In this document: piece by piece, positions 5,843-10,565 of the stretch | How positions within the stretch are numbered: position 1 is the first letter of the stretch | Layout of the letters: each line of letters opens with the position of its first letter | Source: CAZNGF01 sp964572855 | GTDB lineage: Bacteria; Bipolaricaulota; Bipolaricaulia; RBG-16-55-9; JAJCYT01 | Length of the DNA: 10,565 nucleotides | Reading direction: 5' to 3' | Assembly: GCA_964572855.1 (NCBI GenBank) | Contig: CAZNGF010000075.1 | Location: 1 to 10,565 of the forward strand | Notes under the pieces: model-generated | What the model saw: the letters and a program-made list of their open reading frames with translations, nothing else | The model's database searches: none | What the model was told of the DNA's origin: nothing | Translations under genes and position numbers: made by a program

Positions 5843-5872
5843 TTGACGCGCGCGGCGGGACGTGTCTATACT
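5843..5872 (+). promoter_or_regulatory. Promoter of the second binding-protein/permease operon
   Basis: TTGACG (5843-5848), an 18-base spacer and TATACT (5867-5872) make a good sigma70-type promoter. Transcription would begin near 5879. The ribosome site AAAGGGGG (5893-5900) is 6 bases before the ATG at 5907. The 5' part of the spacer (CGCG, GGCGGG) matches that of the first binding-protein promoter, suggesting the promoter was duplicated along with the gene. Confidence 0.65.
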
Positions 5873-5906
5873 GCCCCGAGCAGCCGAATCCCAAAGGGGG
5901 AACCCG

Positions 5907-8564
5907 ATGAACCGATTTGCCGTCGGCGTGGTCGTCATCCTCGCGGTGGCCCTGGGGGTGTTCCTGTTCGTCTCCCAGCAGTCGCCGCCTCCAAGCGAAG
6001 CGCCACCGGAGTCCGGCGAGGCCGACCCCGCTGCGCCCGGGGGCGAGGGACCCTCGTCTGCCCCGGATGCGCCCGAGGACCCCGGCGCCGACCCGGGAAC
6101 CACGGCCGCGCCCTTGCGCGTCACGGCCGTGACGCTTTTCCCCCCCAACGGGATGGTCGCGCTGGGCGGCGAGCTACGCCTGCAGGCCACGGTCGCCAAC
6201 GCGGGGGACGAGGCCCTGACGCAGGAGGTCGCGGTCGTTGCCGGAGGGGCGGGCTTGGGCGAGCCGCAAGCGGTCGCGCTCGACCCCGGCGCCTCCCGCA
6301 CGCTCACGTTCGTCCTCGACGACCTGGGCGCGCTCGGCGAAGGGGCGCACACGCTCAGCGTGGCCGGGCGCGAGATCGCGCTCACCGTGGTGGCACCGGC
6401 CACCTCGAGCGACCGGCCCGGCCAGTTGCCCCCCGACCCCAAGGTGCTCGGGGCGGGCTACGGGCTGCACGAAACCGGGCTCCCCGGCGGCAAGATCGCG
6501 CTGGCCCAGCTCTCGGGACCCAAGACGCTCAACGGGATCGTGGCCCAGGAGACCAGCTCCACCGACGTGACCAACCTGCTGCAGTGGGGCCTGGTCGAGG
6601 AGAACCCGGCCACCTTCGAGATCGAGCCCGCGCTGGCGGCGCACTGGGAGTTTTCCGAGGACCAGCGCACGATCACGTTCTATCTGCGGCGCGGGGTCAA
6701 GTTCTCCGACGGCGAGCCGTTCACGGCCGAGGACGTCGCCTTCACCTTCAACGACCTGCTGTTCAACGACGACGTCATCACCGACGCGCGCGACCCGCTC
6801 ACCGTGGCCGGCGAGCCCGTGCGGGTCGAGATGGTCGACGAGTACACCGTGACGGTCACCGCCAAGGAGCCGTTCCGCCCGCTGCTGCGGGCCATGGCGG
6901 TGGACGCGCGCATCTATCCCGAGCACAAGCTGGCGGACAAGGTGGCCAAGCTCAACCCCGGCGCGCGCGGCGCGCTGCGGGGCGTACGGGGGGCGGTGGA
7001 CAACCACCGCGAGGCCCTTGCGGAGCTGGCCCCCGAGTTGGTCGGGGCGGTGGACGCCGCCCTGGAAGGACTTGCCGACGCCATCGAGGCCCAGGACGCC
7101 GCGGCGGCCGAGGCCGCCGCGGGGACGGCTTCGGTCGAGGTGACCGACCTGATCACGATTCTGGACGCGGAGGACGAAGCCCAGGCCGAGGTCGAGGCGG
7201 CGCTCTCAGCCGTCCTGCCCGACCTGGAGGCCGTAGGCGGCTACGCGGCGCAGGGCAAGTGGGAGGGCGTCCCGCGCGGGACCTTCAATCAGACCTGGAC
7301 GGTCAACACGCCCGCCGACGAGATCGTCGGACTGGGCCCCTACAGGTTCGTGCGCTACGACGTGGATCAGCAGGTCATTCTGGAGCGCAACCCGCATTAC
7401 TGGAAGGTCGACGCCAACGGCGTCCAACTGCCGTATGCCGACCAGTTGGCCCTGCTGGTGGCCGAAAACCAGGACGTGGCCTACCTCAAATTCAACACCG
7501 GCGAAATCGACACCTACGCCCCGCGGCCCGAGGACTGGCCGCTGTTGATGGAGGGCGTGCCACAGGACGACTGCGCCCAGCGCGGGGACAAGCTCGTCTG
7601 CCTCAACCAGGCGAAGGGCTGGGAGCTGCTGCGCGGCGGGCCGCTGTTCGGGACGCTTTTTCTCGTGCTGAACCAGGATATCGATGACCCCGTCTTGCGC
7701 GCCGTGTACCGCAACCTCGACTTCCGCCGGGCGCTGGCGCACGCGATCGATAAGGGCTCGATCATCGACAACATCTACAACGGGCTGGCGGTCTCGCAGT
7801 GGAGCCCGGTGAGCGTGCCCTCGCCCTTCTACGACGACACCGAGTCGTTTGCGACCTACGCCTTCGACCTCGAGCGCGCGCGCGCTTTGCTGGACGGGCT
7901 GGGGCTCACCGACAGCGACGGCGACGGCGTGCGCAACGTGCGCGACGCCTTCCTGGAAGCGGCGGACGTGGCCCTGGAGGGCCTGCCGGCCGAGGCCGAC
8001 CGCGAGCTCGAGTTCCTGCTCTCGACCAACAGCGGCAACACGATCCGCGAAAAAACCTCGACCCTGATCGCCAGCGACCTGGGCCGGCTCGGGATCCGGG
8101 TCAACTTCAGGCCGCTGGACTTCAACTCGCTGGTGACGGACTTGCTGGGCTCCAAGTACGAGGCCGTGGTCATCGGCCTCACCGGCGGGGTCGAGCCCAA
8201 CAGCGGCGCCAACATCTGGAAGACCGAGGGCGGCCTGCACTTCTGGCGCTTCTCGGCGGCGCAGAACCCGCCCGAGTGGGAAAAGCGCGTGGACGAGCTG
8301 TTCGAGCTGGCGGCCACGACCTTCGACACCGAAGCGGTTCAGGAATATTATCGCGAGTACCAGCGGCTCGTCTCGGAGCACCTGCCGCTCATCTACACCG
8401 TGAACCAGCAATACATCTACGCTTCCAAGGCGGCCCTGGCCAACACGCAAGGCTTTCAGGCCATCACCAACAACACGCCCACCGTGCTGGCCTTCGCCGA
8501 GGTGCTCTGGTGGACCGACGACGCGCGGCGCGCACAAGTCGAGGCCGTGGAGCCCCAGGGGTGA
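5907..8564 (+). CDS. Membrane-anchored family 5 solute-binding protein with Ig-like domain (paralog 2)
   Basis: 885 residues, built like its upstream neighbour and clearly related along nearly its whole length. The ATG at 5907 is chosen because it begins MNRF plus the same hydrophobic anchor as paralog 1 and has a ribosome site 6 bases upstream; a GTG at 5862 would overlap the promoter -10 box. Parts in order: anchor (residues 5-22, no Cys); Pro/Ala/Glu linker (about 26-69, shorter than in paralog 1); Ig-like domain (about 70-166); and an SBP_bac_5 domain from GGKIAL (194) with FYLRRGVKFSDGEPFTAEDV and RNPHYWKVDANG. The helical insertion lies between IYPEHKL (336) and FNQTW (460). An EF-hand-like loop DSDGDGVRNVRD is at 669-680, and the only two cysteines are 556 and 565. 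It sits 4 bases before the permease gene, so it is very probably the dedicated receptor of this importer. The ligand is unknown; peptides or oligosaccharides are typical of the family. Confidence 0.94.
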   Translation: MNRFAVGVVVILAVALGVFLFVSQQSPPPSEAPPESGEADPAAPGGEGPSSAPDAPEDPGADPGTTAAPLRVTAVTLFPPNGMVALGGELRLQATVANAGDEALTQEVAVVAGGAGLGEPQAVALDPGASRTLTFVLDDLGALGEGAHTLSVAGREIALTVVAPATSSDRPGQLPPDPKVLGAGYGLHETGLPGGKIALAQLSGPKTLNGIVAQETSSTDVTNLLQWGLVEENPATFEIEPALAAHWEFSEDQRTITFYLRRGVKFSDGEPFTAEDVAFTFNDLLFNDDVITDARDPLTVAGEPVRVEMVDEYTVTVTAKEPFRPLLRAMAVDARIYPEHKLADKVAKLNPGARGALRGVRGAVDNHREALAELAPELVGAVDAALEGLADAIEAQDAAAAEAAAGTASVEVTDLITILDAEDEAQAEVEAALSAVLPDLEAVGGYAAQGKWEGVPRGTFNQTWTVNTPADEIVGLGPYRFVRYDVDQQVILERNPHYWKVDANGVQLPYADQLALLVAENQDVAYLKFNTGEIDTYAPRPEDWPLLMEGVPQDDCAQRGDKLVCLNQAKGWELLRGGPLFGTLFLVLNQDIDDPVLRAVYRNLDFRRALAHAIDKGSIIDNIYNGLAVSQWSPVSVPSPFYDDTESFATYAFDLERARALLDGLGLTDSDGDGVRNVRDAFLEAADVALEGLPAEADRELEFLLSTNSGNTIREKTSTLIASDLGRLGIRVNFRPLDFNSLVTDLLGSKYEAVVIGLTGGVEPNSGANIWKTEGGLHFWRFSAAQNPPEWEKRVDELFELAATTFDTEAVQEYYREYQRLVSEHLPLIYTVNQQYIYASKAALANTQGFQAITNNTPTVLAFAEVLWWTDDARRAQVEAVEPQG

Positions 8565-8568
8565 TGCT

Positions 8569-9543
8569 ATGCTAGGATTCGTGACGCGCCGATTGTTGAA
8601 CATCATCCCGACGCTGCTGGTGATCTCGATGGTGTCCTACTTCGTGATCACGCTGGCGCCGGGGGATTTCCTCACCCGGCTCAAGTTCAACCCCCGGGTG
8701 GACCAGGAGACGCTGCTGGCCCAGGCTGAAAAGCTGGGGCTGGACAAGCCGGCTTGGCAGCGCTACTTCCTCTGGCTCGGGAACATCGTCACCAAGGGGG
8801 ACTTCGGGTACTCGTTCGAGCACCACCGCCCGGTGTGGGACCTGTTCCTGGAGCGGCTGCCCAACACGCTGCTCATCACGATCCCCGTCTTCATCGTGAG
8901 CTGGCTGATCGCGATCCCCATCGGGGTCTTCTCCTCGACGCACCAGTATTCCTGGGGCGACAACTCGTTTACGTTCATCACGTTCCTGAGCCTGAGCATC
9001 CCCAACTTCTTCTTCGCGCTCGTGTTGATGTTCTTCATGGTCGAGGTGTTCGACGCCAAGTCGGTGGGCGGGCTGTTCACGCAGCAGTACATCGCCGCGC
9101 CCTGGAACTGGGCCAAGTTCGTGGACTACCTGCAGCACCTCTGGCCGCCGCTGTTGGTGATCTCGACGGCGGCCTCGGCCGCGCTTATCCGCTTCATGCG
9201 CGGCCAGATGCTGGACATATTGGGTTCGCAGTTCGTCCAGACCGCCCGGGCCAAGGGGCTCAAAGAGAAGCGAGTCATCTACAAGCACGCGCTGCGCAAC
9301 GCCATCAACCCCATGATCACGATCTTCGGCCAAACGCTGCCCAACATCGTGACGGCCGGCATCATTACCTCGATCGTGTTCAACCTACCCACGGTGGAGC
9401 GGCTGTTCTGGAGCTCGCTGCAGATCCAGGACGAGTACCTGACCATGACCATCCTGATGTTCTTCGCGGTGCTGTTGATCGCCGGCAATTTCATCGCCGA
9501 CATCGCCCTGGCTTTGGTGGACCCGCGCATCCGCTATGACTGA
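8569..9543 (+). CDS. ABC importer permease, DppB/OppB type
   Basis: 324 residues, normal family length. It starts with the signature MLGFVTRRLLNIIPTLLVIS and has six predicted transmembrane helices at about 7-30, 100-122, 135-160, 185-205, 255-275 and 294-315. The family-typical stretch GDFGYSFEHHRPV lies before helix 2. The cytoplasmic coupling (EAA) loop at about 223-250 reads VQTARAKGLKEKRVIYKHAL and is followed by RNAINPMI; it docks onto the ATPase subunits. The protein ends in LVDPRIRYD, as usual. It forms half of the membrane channel with the next gene product. The ATG at 8569 is 4 bases after the preceding stop, and its ribosome site (AGGGGTGA, 8557-8564) lies inside the end of that gene, so translation is probably coupled. 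A Trp-rich loop between helices 3 and 4 (APWNWAKFVDYLQHLWPP) is longer than in E. coli DppB. Confidence 0.96.
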   Translation: MLGFVTRRLLNIIPTLLVISMVSYFVITLAPGDFLTRLKFNPRVDQETLLAQAEKLGLDKPAWQRYFLWLGNIVTKGDFGYSFEHHRPVWDLFLERLPNTLLITIPVFIVSWLIAIPIGVFSSTHQYSWGDNSFTFITFLSLSIPNFFFALVLMFFMVEVFDAKSVGGLFTQQYIAAPWNWAKFVDYLQHLWPPLLVISTAASAALIRFMRGQMLDILGSQFVQTARAKGLKEKRVIYKHALRNAINPMITIFGQTLPNIVTAGIITSIVFNLPTVERLFWSSLQIQDEYLTMTILMFFAVLLIAGNFIADIALALVDPRIRYD

Positions 9544-10565
9544 CATCGACGCGCCCCGACAGGCATTCGAGCGGCAAACGCTGCGGCAGCTGATCTGGCA
9601 CCGCTTCAAGCGCCATCGGCTGGGGATCATGGGCACGTCGATCGTGCTCGCGCTTGTCTTCCTGGCCGTGTTCGCGGACTTCCTGAGCCCGTACCACTAC
9701 GGCACGGAGCACCGCGAGCTGGGCTACGCCCCGCCGACGCCGATCCACTTCTTTGACGAGAACGGCTTCAGCTTGCAGCCGTTCGTCTACGCCTACGAGA
9801 AAGAGCGCGACCCGCTTAGTCTCAAGCTGACCTATACCGAGGACCGCTCGCAGAAGTACCCCATCCGCTTCTTCGTGCAGGGGGACCCGTACGAGTTCCT
9901 GGGGCTGTTCGAGACCGACGTGCACTTGATCGGGCTGGGCACCCCGCGCTCGTCCGGCGCGCAGTTGTTCCTGTTGGGCTCGGACCAGTACGGGCGCGAC
10001 CTGCTCTCGCGCGTGCTGATCGGCGGGCGCGTTTCGCTGGCCATCGGGCCGGTGGCGGTCACGGTCGCGCTGCTGCTGGGGATGCTGTTCGGGGGCTTGA
10101 GCGGCTTCTACGGCGGCACGGTGGACATGCTGATTCAGCGCGTGATCGAGGTGATCCAGTCGTTCCCGGGGTTGCCGCTGTTTTTGGCGCTGGCGGCGCT
10201 GTTGCCCCGGAACTGGTCGCCCACGTTGGTGTTCTTCGGCATCGTGTTGATCTTTTCGTTCATCGGCTGGACCGGGCTGGCGCGCATCCTGCGCGGCCAG
10301 ATCCTGGCGCTGCGCGAGCAGGAGTTCGTGCTGGGGGCCAAGTCGATGGGCGCCTCGGACATGCGCATCATCTTCAAACACCTGTTGCCCAACACGATGT
10401 CGATCCTGGTGGTCAACGCCACGCTGGGCATCCCGGGGGCGATCCTGGGCGAGAGCGCGCTCTCGTTCCTGGGGCTGGGCATCCGCGACCCGATGTCGAG
10501 CTGGGGGTTGCTGCTCAACGACTTCCTGCAGAGCACGATCAGCAACCTCGTGTTCCACCCCTGGA
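9536..10565 (+). CDS. ABC importer permease, DppC/OppC type (3' end cut by window)
   Basis: The frame begins with ATG at 9536, inside the last codons of the upstream permease (8-base overlap ATGACTGA), and stays open to the right edge, giving 343 residues. It has the DppC plan: a cytoplasmic N-terminus (RQLIWHRFKRHRLGIMG), transmembrane helix 1 at about 26-46, the signature LGSDQYGRDLLSRVLIGGRV (from about 147), further helices, and an EAA coupling loop from about 262 (QEFVLGAKSMGASDMRIIFK, then HLLPN). It ends in the ESALSFLGLGI and DPMSSWGLLLNDF stretches. It pairs with the DppB-type protein to form the channel. Residues about 63-146 form an extracytoplasmic insertion (PPTPIHFFDENGF, then DRSQKYPIRFFVQGDPYEFLG) absent from short DppC proteins; I believe a long subfamily shares it. 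The C-terminal end, probably only a few dozen residues, and presumably the ATPase genes lie beyond the window. Confidence 0.95.
   Translation, partial: MTDIDAPRQAFERQTLRQLIWHRFKRHRLGIMGTSIVLALVFLAVFADFLSPYHYGTEHRELGYAPPTPIHFFDENGFSLQPFVYAYEKERDPLSLKLTYTEDRSQKYPIRFFVQGDPYEFLGLFETDVHLIGLGTPRSSGAQLFLLGSDQYGRDLLSRVLIGGRVSLAIGPVAVTVALLLGMLFGGLSGFYGGTVDMLIQRVIEVIQSFPGLPLFLALAALLPRNWSPTLVFFGIVLIFSFIGWTGLARILRGQILALREQEFVLGAKSMGASDMRIIFKHLLPNTMSILVVNATLGIPGAILGESALSFLGLGIRDPMSSWGLLLNDFLQSTISNLVFHPW

Noticed and set aside
1..10565. CRISPR arrays, insertion sequences, attachment sites or phage genes
   Set aside because: No regularly spaced repeats, transposase or integrase frames, or terminal inverted repeats with target duplications were seen.

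Overview
This is a high-GC bacterial window (GC-rich third codon positions throughout) that holds the end of a two-component sensor kinase, the translation factor lepA, and most of a peptide/oligosaccharide-type ABC importer locus. All genes are on the + strand. The lineage cannot be assigned from the sequence. The GC content, the sigma70-like promoters and the oversized, membrane-anchored family 5 solute-binding proteins fit a high-GC, non-model bacterial phylum better than an enteric or Bacillus-like one, but that is inference.

Layout: 1-508 is the C-terminal part of a histidine kinase, cut by the left edge. 509-1092 is a 584-base stretch with no convincing gene. It holds several RNA-type hairpins (notably a nested structure at 759-870), short direct repeats, a minus-strand terminator-like signal at 806-841, a perfect dyad at 966-981 and a probable lepA promoter at 1019-1047. 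1093-2892 is lepA (EF4), followed by a small hairpin at 2901-2916. 3022-5781 and 5907-8564 are two tandem paralogous substrate-binding proteins of 919 and 885 residues. Both have the same unusual plan: a cysteine-free N-terminal transmembrane anchor, an acidic disordered linker, an Ig-like domain, then a family 5 (DppA/OppA-type) binding domain carrying a helical insertion. Each gene has its own very similar promoter, and a strong hairpin at 5791-5816 separates them. 8569-9543 is a DppB-type permease. 9536 to the right edge is a DppC-type permease with a long extracytoplasmic insertion, overlapping dppB by 8 bases.

The second binding protein, the two permeases and (by inference) ATPase genes beyond the right edge form one transport operon. 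The first binding protein looks like a separately promoted duplicate that could feed the same permease with a different ligand or at a different expression level. Nothing here is a mobile element, CRISPR array, tRNA or rRNA. The most unusual content is the architecture of the paired binding proteins and the structured, gene-free region upstream of lepA.
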